A stretch of 64,000 bases of DNA from positions 34,687,564 to 34,751,563 of the forward strand of contig NC_052506.1 of assembly GCF_014356525.2 (NCBI RefSeq), given 5' to 3'. The notes under the pieces are model-generated. The model had not been told where the DNA came from. It did not search any database and was given only the letters and a program-made list of their open reading frames with translations. This document shows positions 1 to 13,284 of the stretch, piece after piece; positions within the stretch are counted from its first letter, which is position 1, and every line of letters starts with the position of its first letter. The position numbers were made by a program, and so were the translations under genes. This stretch comes from Nilaparvata lugens. Lineage: Eukaryota; Arthropoda; Insecta; Hemiptera; Delphacidae.

Positions 1-127
1 CTTTCAGTGGAGTCGAGTCGCAAGCGCAAGTCTCTCAACTTATCAGCGCGAACACGGAGATTATGGGTCAAACACTTAGAACTTCAAATTTTTACAAAAT
101 ATATCTAAGACATCAATAGATACTGAC
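1..127. other. Fatp intron fragment at the left edge
   Basis: This follows the donor at 127-126. I looked for the next Fatp exon on the minus strand, but every AG-initiated frame compatible with the split codon meets a stop quickly. Confidence 0.6.
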
Positions 128-365
128 CATCGGTGAGTTCGCAACCGTAGATGAAGGCTTGGCACTTGGACACAGTGACCGAATGAGTGAGCGACGTCTT
201 GCGGAGGTTGTAGTTTATGAGCGCCGTGATAATGCCCAGCTTGCACAAGCCAAGCCAGATGCACACAAACTCAGGTCGGTTCTCCAGCATCAGGGCAACT
301 GTGTCGCCCTTACGGAAGCCGTGCGACTTGAACACGTTCGCCACTCTGTTGCTGTACTCTTCCAC
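128..365 (-). CDS. Fatp: Fatp coding exon 4: AMP-binding domain, N-terminal subdomain
   Basis: The acceptor is tttggtag|GTG (starts at 365) and the donor is ACCGATG|gtcagt (ends at 128). The 79 complete codons include YSNRVANVFKSHGFRKGDTV, LMLENRPEFVCIWLGLCKLG and ALINYNLR. These are hallmark FATP strings: the GF..GD turn, NRPEFV.IWLG.CK.G, and A.(I/L)N.NLR. The exon leaves one base (G) of a split codon for the next exon. No convincing partner exon with an open frame was found in bases 1-127, so the next exon is taken to lie outside the window. Identity is very secure at family level. Confidence 0.95.
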
Positions 366-784
366 CTACCAAACAAATTTAATCAAACCACTTGAATACG
401 AACCGGAATTGATTCATATAATATACATTACTACGCGACCCGCCAATACTCTGCAATGGAACAAGTTCTATATCCTTGCAATGATAATTACTGGAAATAG
501 ACATGTTTAACCAAGTTTTTACTCTAGAGTTACAGAAAATTGTATAAACATAAAAAACGAATCGGAGTAGCTGATAAGGATGGGGAAAAGCTAAAGGTCG
601 AGGAAGAGGTGAATCAGCAAAAGTTGGATGAAATAAAATTAGGGCGAGGAGGAGAGGAGAGAAAATAAGCATAAAGTTGGAATAAATATTATTAGCGCAA
701 ATAAATCAATGAAAGAAGTAAATCAGTGGGTAAAGAAAAATGCTATGAAGTGATGAATGGTTGGGGAATAAATAAAAGATTAAG

Positions 785-871
785 ATCCGGTTAAATTTTA
801 ATCCAGACTAATTTCAGGGGCTTCTCTGATTGGTTCTCGTAAAATTAATCTCGATTAAAATTTGACCGGCA
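785..871. mobile_element. Short hairpin MITE-like element
   Basis: CCGGTTAAATTTTAATC at 787 is answered by GATTAAAATTTGACCGG ending at 869. The centre holds the string cttctctgattggttctcg, which recurs in inverted form inside the element at 18383-18530, so the two look related. It lies in the short Fatp intron between exons 3 and 4. Confidence 0.55.
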
Positions 872-1126
872 CTAAGCCTACAACTGTTCCTTACCCTATT
901 TCCATAGGAATAAATCCAAAAGTTGTTTTTTTTACTAATAAATTAACAAACAAAAATATTCCTATATGCAAACAATAATATTTTACTAATAACATGATGA
1001 ATATATCAACTTTTTTTTTAAATGTTCCAAACTTTCACGCATATATTGAACACTCACTCAATGCACTAACAAGGATTGATCAAAAATACTATATTGATTA
1101 TTCAAAAATTAGAAATTAAGTCTCAC

Positions 1127-1277
1127 CTGAGCAAATGTCCACTCATTATCTTCGAAAATGAAGCAGACTTTGTTTGGATGTTTAGTGGCATTTCTTCTGA
1201 AGATTTCACCAATGCTTAAATCTTTTTTTGAAAGTTGTCTCACGCTCCAAAGAAATATTAGGTACCTTGAGAGAGCC
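1127..1277 (-). CDS. Fatp: Fatp coding exon 3: start of the cytosolic acyl-CoA synthetase region
   Basis: The acceptor is tatattttttcag|G (starts at 1277) and the donor is GCTCAG|gtgaga (ends at 1127). The 151 bp begin with the last base of a codon and read A-L-S-R-Y-L-I-F-L-W-S-V-R-Q-L, then SKKDLSIGEIFRR, HPNKVCFIFEDNEWTFAQ. This is the well-conserved FATP block in which a basic amphipathic stretch leads into DLS(I/V)xxIF, HPxK and the WTF motif of the AMP-binding fold. It ends on a complete codon, in phase with the next exon. No frameshift or stop is seen. The 761-bp intron that follows (366-1126) is the shortest in this gene. Confidence 0.92.
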
Positions 1278-4200
1278 CTGAAAAAATATACATAGATATA
1301 TTAAAAGTTGTGAAGAAGACTTTTTGTTAGATATTCCACTATCGCAATATTATTATGTTTTATTATGGGTTCATACATCCTGAATGAACGGATTTTTTAT
1401 CAATGAGGATATAAATAAAGGTCATGCATTCGGAATGGAGGAAATGGATACGCGAGAACACTGCAACTTGAATATTATTTTCCATTTTCTCAGGTAGAAT
1501 TTCCTCATATAATTTGATGAGCAGGAAGCTTGAATTGATCACAAACAGAATATCAGAGAGGGAAATTATCAACCTTTAATACAAAAATGCTTTATTTCAT
1601 ATCTGTTTCAGATTAAGGAAGAGGCTTGCTATATTCTGCTGATGATTGTCTATGAAAAGGTCTCATGAATAGTGATTGACTATAAGATAACCCTTCGAGA
1701 ATGACCCAGAAACAAAACAACATTTTCTACATTATTCTATTGATTGAACGAGAACATCAATAATCTAGTTCTTTCTAGTAATCTTCATTTCGTACAAAAT
1801 CTAGGTTATTTTAATCTACATAAAATATTCTATCCAGCAAAAGATTTAATCTTCCCATTCTGTTAATATAAATGTAGAAATTATACAGTGTAATTATCAC
1901 AGAATTATGTTTTATCAAACACAAACATTTTAAACCATCTAAGAAAGTAATTGTAAAAAATGTGTACAAGTTGTTTTAGGATGCTCGTATTTTATTAAGC
2001 AGATATAATGACAATAAAAGCAATATTTTGATATTTAGGAAAAATCCATGAACGTGAAGTTAATAAATTAGACAATCGGCTATTCGGGGAAACATATTGT
2101 GACATTACATTCATTAATAATATTGGAAGATTATACTGCCGATTGGAGGATTATTATTTATTTCATTCACGGTTGATAATGGTTTACTGCTACACCATTT
2201 TATTAACCACTGATGCTAACAAACTAACAATGTCAATTCCATTAATGCTATCAAAGGAATTGATAATATTACTTCACTTTAATTACTCAGATGAGCTACA
2301 GTAGTCCATTATTAGAAGTTATACAGCATTTCGAATTCAATGCCACCTGTCATAATAGTTGAACTCTCATAATAGTTATTGTTAGAAGAGAGCCCATGGC
2401 AATGACCGATAGAAATGGAAGTGTTGGAGAAATATAATATGAATTCAAGAGAGATTTCGAGAGAAATATTGATCATTGCTTGAGTTCAACAGCCATTTAA
2501 GAAGTCGTAAAATTGGCATTAGGCTAATATTGAAAAGAAAACGTTTAAATAATTCTTCATTCTCAATATTGATAATTTACTGCTTTCTTTTCCGGTTTGA
2601 TGTTTTAAAATTCAGAAAACCTCTTTGAAATGCAACTTATCAATACCTACTAAGTTTGTGAAAATAGAGAATATTATGTAGTTTTTTAATTAAGATATTG
2701 AAAAAAACTATTCAAAAAAGCAAATTCACACTACAAAACTTTGATTAATCAAAAAGAAAAGAAAAAATTTGTGAATGAGATAGTAGAACCATCGATCTAA
2801 TAATATGACAAAAGCATGTGACAAAGAAAGAGCTGAATCGGCTAGAAAGCCTACTCTGCCATTCAAAATCTCAAGAGCCAGCCATCTTCTAATTTCCAGC
2901 TCATTTGGTGACCAAAATCATAATCAAACACTTTTTTAAACCTCAACTTAAGAATATTTATTTACAATAATTGATCTTCACATTTTTATAAGAACAAAAT
3001 TTTTGAATAATCATTAATGATCAATTTAGTTAATTATTTCAGTTATGTTGAATGTATTTTCTCAACTGAAAAGTTTCACGGGGTAGTTAATAATTCAAAT
3101 CTTTTCTGGTTTTAGGGTCATTACAGCAAGATATGGCCTTGAGATCATCACATTGAGATATGGTCAAATTTATTATAATATGCTTCTGAGTTTAAACCAA
3201 CAGCTGATGTATCACCGTTTAAACGGAGATTGTACATACGGCCCAAAAATCTGGAGTTTTCAAGAAGGACATTCAAAATTGTTTTTGGTCATAGAGATAT
3301 TACACGAGAAAATGAGTGTACCATAGCTCTGAAGCAATCGACATAGAATTTATTGAATCAGACAGGATAGAAGTTTTGTGCGGATTCAACAGAAAAATTT
3401 ATAAAGTTTCAGTAAAATTAATTGTTTTAGTTTTTAAAGTTCTCAATAGTAATGCGTCCATCAATGCATTAAGATGAAAGTCCTGTCTCAAAAGTTATTT
3501 GATATTAAATTCTTTTTAGAAGTAACGTTCAAGAATAACAATTGCTATCAGTTGATACCTTAAAATTATTTTTTCTAGGTTCTATAATGAGAACACGCAA
3601 AGCTCTCAAGTAGAACTATTATATTCAATGTCTGGGTTATCATCTTCATAATCCAATTTGTCTTTATAGTAGTAGTAGAAGTTATGAATGAGATGACTAT
3701 AATTGTCATTAGTGAATGTTAGTTACTACACAGCCATTTAAAAAATCATCCAATGCTCTTTTCTGTTTTGAAGCTCAATAGTATTATAAACGAATTGGAA
3801 ATCACAAAAAGCATGTACCATACTGAAATTATACCACTGATAATTAATATTTATGAGTGACGTTTAAAGATCGCGATTCAAACGTTTATAAGTGAGAATT
3901 TTATTTGGAACACCCAAGAGAAAGTTTAGAGAGATGAGATGTGCAAGTTGGTGACTGTGAGGTTGACCAGCTCTGTTAGCTGTTAGCTGTGCACATTTTA
4001 ATGATAACTTCCTTTCACTCCCCACTTGACACTGAACACCACGCCACCGCCACTAACTTTATAATAATTGATCATTTCGCTAACATGATAACCACACCGA
4101 TAGACAATCTGGTCTTAACATCTATCATGTCATGGTATATCCTACATTTTTCACTCTGTTAACGTTAACAACACTAGCCTATTATCATTTTCTCAAAGAT

Positions 4201-4470
4201 GATATAGATTGTCTATCTATATCAAGAAATAGAAAATAAAAAAGTACTTTTTTAATTTTTACTCAAAGCATTTTTAACATTAATATCATTTTCAATATTA
4301 GCGTAATGATTATCATATTTATTCATAATTAAAGGTAGACAGACAGACAGAAAGTTATTTATTTATTTGCAAAAAATGAAATTCACTAAATAAAAAACGT
4401 ATGTACTTAAACACAGTTTCAATACAATCAACAAATAGTCCAGGCAATGAATGATCAAAAAAGGTTGTAG
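1278..4470. other. Fatp intron 2, 3' part: no gene seen
   Basis: AT-rich intronic DNA. Open frames here are short and lack family resemblance. I see no exon, RNA gene or well-bounded repeat. Confidence 0.6.
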
Positions 4471-5475
4471 AAGGAAAAGTTGAGAAGACAATTTTCGACC
4501 CCACAGTTCTGTTAAGGGTAGTAAGGAGGTAAACAGAACAAAAGGGGGTGGAGGTGCTTTTGGTACCATTTTTTGGTTTCTCGCATAAAACTAAAAAACT
4601 ATGTATCCTAAGGACTTGACTGTCATATAACAAATGAAAGCTTACATAATTTCCCACAATATTCATTCTAAAACGTTTTTTATATCTCCTCTAGTTTTCG
4701 AGATATCCGCTCTTGAAGGTGTGACATTTTTGAAAAAATACGTTTGCCACCAATTTTTTTCTAGTTTTGCTCTTATAACTTTTCAAAAATCGATGGGAAA
4801 AATCCATATCAATTATGAGCTTATAGAAAATTATATTCTCTTCAATTTGATGTATAGTTTCACACTTTTACGAATTTCCCTACCCCTTTTGCAGCAGCCT
4901 TAGTGTTGAGTGTGAAATCTCCATTTTTGCAACAATACACCAATATTGACAAAGGAATTTGGAGGGAATATTTTAAAGAAAATTTTTGACTTTGTAGCTT
5001 TGTTGAGACTAGTTAGGAGGAGAACATATCAAAAGTCCCCATTCCTAACTCATGTGCTAAGGGGATGAGGGTGGTTTAAAAGTTGCATTTTTCAGCGTTT
5101 TGCTTCCACGCTCATATCTTGAGAACAATGCATTCAACCGACAAAACTAACTTTTCAAAAATTAATCTTGATAAATTCCCTACACTTATTGTTCAGTGGA
5201 ATTTTGTAATATTCCCAACAGTTCCCGAGATATTCGCTCTTGAAGGTGTGTAATAATTGTTATAAATAACAGTTTGTTATCCAATGTTTTGCTCTTTCAG
5301 GGCTTATAACTCTCCAACAATGCATCATAAAAAACTGATGATTATCGTAGGTTTATAGAGCATTGAATTCTCTTTGAAGTGATTTATTATTTCAATATCC
5401 CAAGTTTTTCTTTCATTGTAATAGCAGCTTCAATGTAGGGGGTGAAATTTTCATTGCTGCAACAAGTGTCAACTC
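4471..5475 (+). repeat. Block A of a dispersed repeat with ~0.5-kb units (two units)
   Basis: Two diverged units of roughly 490-500 bp follow each other. Landmarks recur in order: CTxTGTTxAG(G/A)xTAGTxAGGAGG, aacatatcaaaagtccc, a G-rich aaggggatgagggtgg, a TTTCGAGATATCCGCTCTTGAAGGTGTG-type segment, ggcttataact, attctcttcaatttgatgta and ttagtgttgagtgtgaaat. The same series in the same orientation occurs at 51721-52765. Short open frames inside it are not conserved between units, so it is read as noncoding satellite-like DNA. Confidence 0.75.
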
Positions 5476-8400
5476 AGCGGTTCCACACCTTCAACAGAGG
5501 GGATAAAAATGCGCACTTTTTCTATGTTCACCTACTAACTATAAAGTCTAGGTGTGAACTGTCACAGGACCGACTATTGTTTGCCTTGCAGATAGTGACC
5601 CCAGGCTTGGGCCCAAAATTCCTTGTCCCAAAGTTCCGGTCACCCTAGACTAAAGCTCCAATGAAATGAGTCATTTCTGTATCATTTCGCAGAACGGTCA
5701 AGTATTTTCATTACTTCAATTACAGATAATGTAGGTAGTGAGAGAAAAGAGTGGAAGAGAAAAATATTTGATGAAGATAATGCTTTAGAATAATGGATAA
5801 ATTCATCAGTTAGAGTAAATAGGATAGACAAATGAGATATTAATTACATTGAGGAGATAGTTATCTTGGAAATAATTTTAGTAATTTGAAGTACTAGTTG
5901 GGAAATCTCAGTTTTCTTAGTGCGGACTTTGACTTGACGGACTGAGTTTTACGGCAAATGAAGAAGAAGCGACTGTGACATTTTTAGACCAAGTCTTAAT
6001 TGTCTCAAGTTTTAGTAATAAATTTCAATTACTAAACGCTGCACGCTACGGATGAGATGAAAGAAAAAACAAGCAATCCAGCTTGTTAAGCTCAAGTTTG
6101 GATCGATAGTTGCTCTCTCTCACTCTCTCTCACTCTTTCTCTCTGGAGGACCACCATACTTCTAAACTTAAAAGACTACAACTCAACATGGTGTTTCATA
6201 ATTCCACATTCATAAGGGGTTGACGTAGAAAGTCAGGTCTGAGGATTGAAACTGAACTAAGATGTTCAAACTCAAAGGCAATTATCTTTTTGGATTTATT
6301 AATCTTTCTTATAAAATCTTCACGACTTGTCACGTTTAAGTAGTACATTTTGAAAAAGGATATTTTCCTCTCCCCGAATTCTATAGAACATAGATTATTC
6401 AATATGCAATCATTCATTGATACAATAATAAATCATTGAATGATCGTTAGGAAACAATAACTTACTCTGCTCAAAACTGATCCTCACCCGGATTTTGATA
6501 GAATAGCCAAATAAAGTCGAAAAATAGATTTTTTAGGCTATGTAGTACGGCCTTCACATCTAATAATTTATGTGTTTATACCCAATACAAATTGATTACA
6601 AAAGGCCTATTGAATTTCCATTTCGATTGATTCACGAAAAGCTCACTCAATAATTATTATACTCATCAATCATATACTAATAAAATTCAATAAAATAGAA
6701 AATTTAATAGAATAATTTATTAAAATAAGGATAGTAAAATTTATTCACATACTTTTTGCCAACCAACAAAACCTCAAATTTAATGATGCACAAACAATAA
6801 GATTAGAAAAAATACCACTGAAACGTTTCCAACTGAATTAATCGGGTTTCTAAATCATTAGCCTATTCTTATTCAATGAATGGATATTATTTAAAATGAT
6901 AAGTAATGAACCAGATAGAATAACAGCTCTCAACTCCCAAATAAAAAACAGTAACATCTTGTGTGCAAAGTTTCGTCGGTTAAAATTATTGACAAATATG
7001 AAGGAAGAAATTGAAGAATGAAGTGCTTTTATTGAACGATCACTGACGCTTTTCGTGAAGAAAAATAATTGGGTTCAATTGTTAGCTCAGATTGCGTGCG
7101 AAAAACCAGCAAGATATCAAGCGAAGGCCACCAAACGCTCCACTAAAGTCACTACAGTGTACTACTCAACTCATGACACTGTATTGAGGCCTTGGCTACA
7201 CTTCCATCTCAGTCGATGCATAGCACTGTGATAAAGATTGTTATGGTCTCAGAGCAAATTCAAAATAAATCATCATTTCGTTGAAAATTTTCTGAACAAA
7301 AATATAATGATTGAGAGACTCAATGGAAAAAATACTCATGAAAAACTTATAGCATTGCTCAAAGAATTGGGCTGTAATACCACCAATTTCACGGCACCAC
7401 AAAAAAGAAAAGAAAAAAGAGAGGACAGCACTTATAACTGATAGACCATCGACCAATAGATCAGTAAAAAACAGTTTTCTCTCTCTTTGAGAATAATCGC
7501 AAATCATTTCAAAGAAAACACCAGCAGAATATTGATGTTGAATATCTACCGAAAAGTTTACCCTAAATGATCCCCTTCATTTTGGAGAATTATGAAAGTG
7601 ATAGTATTTATTTGACAAAAAAATTGAATTAAAGTGATTCTATTATTTAATAATGATCCATATTTATTATTTCTCAATTAATTAAATTGAGCAAAAAAAT
7701 ATTGAAGAAAGAATAAACAGAAGTTTGTTCAAAACTTTCTCAAACAAACACAATATACTACTTTCTTAGAATAAACAATTAAGAAGTTAAAAGTATAGAA
7801 GTTTGCTACTGTGTACTGTATTGCATTGTAAATCCCTCTCAAGTCCAGTAGGTTCTTGTTTAATCAACATTAACAATATATAATAGTTAATGTAAATGAA
7901 ATTACATTTCATTTGCTCCCCCCCCCCGTAATGTAAATGAAATTTTTCTAATATGAAAATCAGAGTTCCTTCAATACTCTGTATCACTATGAAATATATA
8001 AAGTGATTCTCAATACATGACCAAAAGGAAGGAACTTTTTATAGAAAATTCAAACCATTTTAACTGATTAATTTCTTGAATCTTGACTCGTTCTTTCTGA
8101 TGACAGTCTGGGCGAGTGAATAGAGACAGTTATATTCTTAGTACCTACTGTAGAGAGTAGAGTGTTATGTAGGCAGTTGAGAAAACTACCTTATTCAGGA
8201 TTCAACTAGAAAGTCTAGGCTGAAGAGGAAGAGACAAGTATCAGAAAGTCAGTGAGGTGGGGATACGGCTGACACTACTCTACTCACTGCAATTCAACTC
8301 ACTCAACAAATCAACGATTATAAAAACCCACTCCCACACATTTAGTATTAAATTTCACAGTTCATGAGGTTCCATCATTAAGCCTTCTAATTATAATAAA

Positions 8401-9268
8401 TTACGAATATGAACAATCGCATTGTTATGCATGTATCTAATCATTTGAATTAGTTTCTAATTAGACAATAACAAATTGAGTTTCACACGGTATATTTATT
8501 ACATGTAGCTGTTCCATAAAACCCCCAGCTGTTTCGAAATATTTTCCAATTATCGCATCACAGAAACAACATTATGAGAAAGGTGAAGCAAAGAGTGTTC
8601 CTTATGCTCACACATCAAGGCCTAATAACATTTTTATTTGTTCTTTGAACTGAAAACACATACAAAATAGGCCTAATAATAAAAATACATGGTAGAGTAT
8701 TAGAGTATAAGGAAAACTGAACGAAAAGAGTTCCCAAGGATGATTAATCAGTATCAACAAATTTGAGATGGCCAAACATGTAGTAGTTTCTATTTGGAAA
8801 AAATAAATTATAGGGACAACAGCCCGTTTTTCAAGAACACAAAATAGAGTAGTCAATCTAAATTTTTATTTCGTAAATTGGTTGGAAAAAAACAGATACC
8901 AAGAGATATCTGAAGGCCTCTAGAAATCGCAAATAAAATTTAGGCTATGACATAGGATGATGAGATAGTCAAATTTACGATGTGACCAATAGATTTTTGG
9001 CCAGAGAATCCTGGAATAAAGGCTCAAGGAATTGGATGGTTTTGAGTATGTAAGTAACTTGAAAAGTTTTAAAAGTATGAATATTTTTCAAGTATTTTAG
9101 AATTGACAAATGTAAAACAATTTTTCCACTGTATCCGAATATGATTTATACTCAACCATTCCTAACAAAAATAGAAAGTGTGTAACAAAGAATGCCACCA
9201 AATATTGAAAAGTTCATTCATTAAGAGTACCAAAAGCAATTCAGTACTATCAAATTACTTTGCTTTAC
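5476..9268. other. Fatp intron 2, middle: no gene seen
   Basis: AT-rich DNA with a CT microsatellite near 6112-6143, a run of C at about 7917-7927 and a possible small inverted-repeat element at about 5543-5655 (tctaggtgtga / tcaccctaga ends). No coding exon could be supported. Confidence 0.55.
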
Positions 9269-9646
9269 TATAGTGAGGTCCACGTTATAATGGCAGTGTC
9301 TGATTATCAATGGTATTGCTAACCTTGTCTATCATTCAACAAAGCGGATAGCGCTATCTCTTCCTCGCTTTGCTCTGTTGCCAGATCTTCTTTAACAATG
9401 TAGAATCAATATTTAATTAACAAAATATTTCATCTTAATTATGAAAATTCATTACGAAATTAATGAAAAATATAATTTCTTGCTTAATAAAATATAATTG
9501 ATTATTTTAAACGAGAATGAACAGTTAATATTACATCAATAAACCTGTATCAGCTACCGTCTATAGAAGGCATTGACAAGACAGAGGATCGGCAACGTTG
9601 TTCTCCTACCTTTCACCACTGCCATTATAACGTGGACCTCACTATA
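9269..9646. mobile_element. MITE, family 'TATAGTGAGG', copy 1 (378 bp)
   Basis: The left end TATAGTGAGGTCCACGTT is an exact inverted repeat of the right end AACGTGGACCTCACTATA. The match continues inward through ATAATGGCAGTG, about 30 bp in all. No open frame is present. The TA/TATA ends suggest a TA target as in Tc1/mariner-type elements. A shorter relative with the same ends lies at 30871-31089. Both are in Fatp introns. Confidence 0.85.
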
Positions 9647-12600
9647 GATGGAAGGATTTTTATATTCAATCAATTAAATAGTTTTGACTTACTTTAAAAC
9701 TATTCATAGTGTGAATATTATTTTTTTAATAGTTGTATTAAATATTTCTGAATTAAAAGATATTACAAAATCATATTACTCCATTACAACTACATTTGTA
9801 TGAATTATTTATCTATATTCAATTGAATACTCCTTACATAAGCTGAAAATGAAAATGTGGAGAACTAGAAATAATGAGCTTCTCAAGATATTTACTGTTT
9901 TATCAATAACTTCAAAGAACCTGAATGAATTGTTTTGAAATATCTAATGTAAATTGTTTTTAAAGCAGAAGGAAATAAACAATAGCCACATTGGGTTGAT
10001 CAATTCATACTTTGAGTAAGACCCATTTTAAAATAGCAGTTATTCAACGAATGAGACTGAATGATATGAACGAATTATTGAGTGAAAAATAATACTCGAC
10101 AAATCAACAAGCAGCAAACATTCTCAAGCGGCAAATGAAATCTATGACGAATTGAATTGGAGTAAATTTATTGATAACGATTCGTTCCATTTATGAAGAC
10201 TTGAATGAATGATTTGATAAGATCTTCGGCACTCAACTTCATCTACTTCGAACAATAATTGTAGGCCAAATCAATTCTCGTTCAACTGACACTTCAATTT
10301 GGTCCAATCTAACAACTTAACTTCTGCAACCCTCTTGAACCGATGATGATTTGCTAATTTTAAAAGTGGGATGTGGGATTTTTATGATGTCTTTTTATTC
10401 CTATTCGTTCATATTTCTAAACATTTTTCAAGTTTGAACTCAACCGAGTATGATTTGGTTATCTAGAATGTCAGGAGCCAATCAGAACTATTATAGCTCT
10501 TCTTTGGTAGGGATCCAAGTACGTTCTGAAGAATATAATAATAATATCTATAATAATAATAAATAATCTATAATAGACACTTGAAATTATTTTATCAAAT
10601 CTCTTAGGAATACAATTATAATGTTGTACAATTAAGATGGTACTTGTCACATGTGAAAAACAATTTCTTAAAATATTTATTTAACTATGTAAAAATAAGC
10701 TACATTTTACATATTATTCTTTATAATTTCATCGATTTTATAAGAAAAGTGAGAATTTTCAGGCAGTAACTAAACAACATTTACTTGACTTAATGAGAGA
10801 AAGCTAGAGCTAACAGGATAAGCAGAGATTTTACAAATATGAAATACTTTTTCTTTTCATTGAATAAATCTTACAACGTACTCTATTACTTTAATACAAA
10901 AATTAAATTAAGGATGTGAACAATGTATGTCTTTATTTTTCTATCTTCAAGTTATTGAGCAATTATTTTGTGATATAATGTTAAGTCCTGGAAGTACCTA
11001 ATAATGAAATACAGTATTTGTTATTTCGATGTTGATATTAGTGAATGTTTCATGAATCAGCAATATCCATTGGGGTCAAATATTCCATGGATAAACCATG
11101 AACAGTCTTAAGGTTGACCTACACAGGAGCCGTCCGTCCCTCCGTTTCTCTACTATACATAGTATTTATACTACTACTATCTCTATTATACAGGGAGTTG
11201 ATTATAGTAGGGAGTAAAAGAAGATCATATTATCTTTATACATAGCTCTCGTCAATTGGATGTGGACGGTCGGACCTCCAATGAAGGTTTAGCCTCAGTT
11301 GATAAATTAAAGTTTCAACTTTAATTGGTTATTGGACATAGGCTATGTCACAATTATTATAAATAATCAAAAAGAAGCTTAAAGCATATTTATGAAGATT
11401 TTTATATCATTATAATTATTGATCATCATTTAAGTACTAATTGAAATTTATCAAGATCTATATGAAATTTAATTAGTGACACATGCTGCAGCATTTCAAT
11501 CGATATATTTCAGAATAAGATTAAACACCAATTTTGGTCATTTATTTTTATAGCTAGACCTGTTTTTTATTCCATCTTAGCTAAAATAAGCCTTGAAGAT
11601 TTTCAATTTGAATTATTGATATCTTGTAATAGCTATACGTCAGATGCCCAGAAGTTATGTAACCCAATCTTCTTACATGATCAATAATAGATTTGGAAGT
11701 ATATTTTCTTACCTAATGCTAATTTGCTGACAGCAGTTGAAACCATGAGGATATAAGGTTTCAACAATCACTGAACAAAATTAGACAATAAAAAATTGTA
11801 AGGAATAAATAATGGAAAAATTCAACCAAAAAGGGTTTTGATCGCTTGATAAAGTTTTAGGCCTAATTAAAATAAAAAACAAGTTCCTTCTGAGCTAGTT
11901 TTTGCTCCAAACAAATAACAAAAAAGTTGAAAATCCACTGGAGCCTTCCTGACTTGATTTACTAAATTTTCATATTTCATATGTGAAAGTATTCCATAGA
12001 GAGTTCCGTTTGTCAAATATTAGGCTACATTATAGCCTATGAGTCCTATCTTTTGAAGGTAATGGGTCTCTCCATCTTGTATGAAGATCTGTAGAGTATG
12101 AAGATACGTAGTGTCTTCCATTTATTGGAACCGTATCTCAAAAGAAATTTTGTTTTTCAATTTATAATTTATACTTTCTAAGTATTAGTGTCGGACCAAT
12201 TTTCAAGAAGGTTGCTGGAGCTGTGAATCATAAATCCTTTATTTTCATCAATACGAGAATAGGAGAATAAAAAGCGGAGTAGACATTGTTCTATAACATC
12301 AACATTATTGTAGGACAAGACTTAAAATTCAAAACTAATGATCCCTGTGTTCAGAAGTTTGAGCATCTTGCTGCAATAAGACACGTATTATAAGAATAAT
12401 TTTTATAGGCTTAATAATAATAATATGGGTTAACCAAATTTCCTATTTTTTTGATCATATTATAGATAGAGGTTTGTGCTGCATAAAGCCAATCAAGTAC
12501 CGTACATCACTTTGAATATTTCCAGGTTTAGTGCTTAAGATATTTTCAATGTCAAATTAAGAAGAGTAACAACTGAAACATCAAAAAAATAGGGATGTAA

Positions 12601-13000
12601 TTATTTATTAACCTATACTGAAACCTTGTGTTGTAAAAAGAGATGACCGGTATAACCTCCACTTTTCTTGTTTTCAGACAAATAAGGATTCTAATCAGTT
12701 TTAAAATGCAAGTAAAACTGAAATAATAATCAATCGATAGTAGGTACACTAGGTTTTTAATTATAGGTACTTCACAAAAAACTGTCAACTTTTGTTCATT
12801 ATTCTTATTAGAGAAAATATAATAATTGTAAACATTCAACATGCTTCAAGTTTGAGGTTAATGTAAGGTGTAAGGTAACTTGAAACTCAGACTACTGGTA
12901 GGATACCACGTTTTGAGATCAACTTATAATCGCTAATATTTGAACTTATAAATTGTAATTTTTAATTAGATAATAGTAATTTTTAAGAAAAGGTACTCAC
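9647..13000. other. Fatp intron 2, 5' part: no gene seen
   Basis: AT-rich intron. A diverged inverted-repeat element may span 11111-11295: ggttgacctacacaggagccg at the left resembles the complement of the GGTCCGACCGTCC-side right end, with many mismatches. Nothing else could be supported. Confidence 0.5.
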
Positions 13001-13284
13001 GTAAGATCTCTTGGGGCAGTGCGTAAGGCGACGTACAACCATTTATAACCTCTTCCGGCAGCCAGATATGCCACAAGGGCCACTAATATAAGCTGAATGA
13101 CAAACATCCAGCCCATGAAATACCAAACAGTTCCAAAGAAACCACCAAGTAAAATTACACCAATACTAGTCACAACTATCACTTTCAGAAGACGTTTCAA
13201 AAATGAGGCTGACTTTCCATTATCGTCTGGTTGAGTTGTAGAGTTCCCTCCACCAGCTGGTAACCCGCTTTCTAGATCGCCGTT
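13001..13284 (-). CDS. Fatp: Fatp coding exon 2: polar linker plus two N-terminal membrane segments
   Basis: The acceptor is ttttgtttcag|AAC (exon starts at 13284) and the donor is CTTAC|gtgagt (ends at 13001). The 284 bp encode a low-complexity polar stretch (GLPAGGGNSTTQPDDNGKS) and a basic patch (FLKRLLK). Two hydrophobic segments follow, roughly VIVVTSIGVILLGGFFGTVW and MFVIQLILVALVAYLAA, then the typical FATP lead-in Y-K-W-L-Y-V-A-L-R-T-A-P-R-D-L. The two helices match the membrane anchor that precedes the synthetase domain in FATPs. The last two bases (AC) pair with the first base of the next exon to make a Thr codon. The polar linker looks specific to this lineage. Membrane topology is inferred from hydrophobicity only. 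Confidence 0.87.

Noticed and set aside
1..127. Fifth Fatp exon at the left edge
   Set aside because: Candidate frames after AG at several points run into stops in the phase required by exon 4. The frame that stays open has no acceptor in phase.
4355..4903. Short open frames in repeat block A
   Set aside because: They are not conserved in the sister unit or in block B, so they are not under coding constraint.
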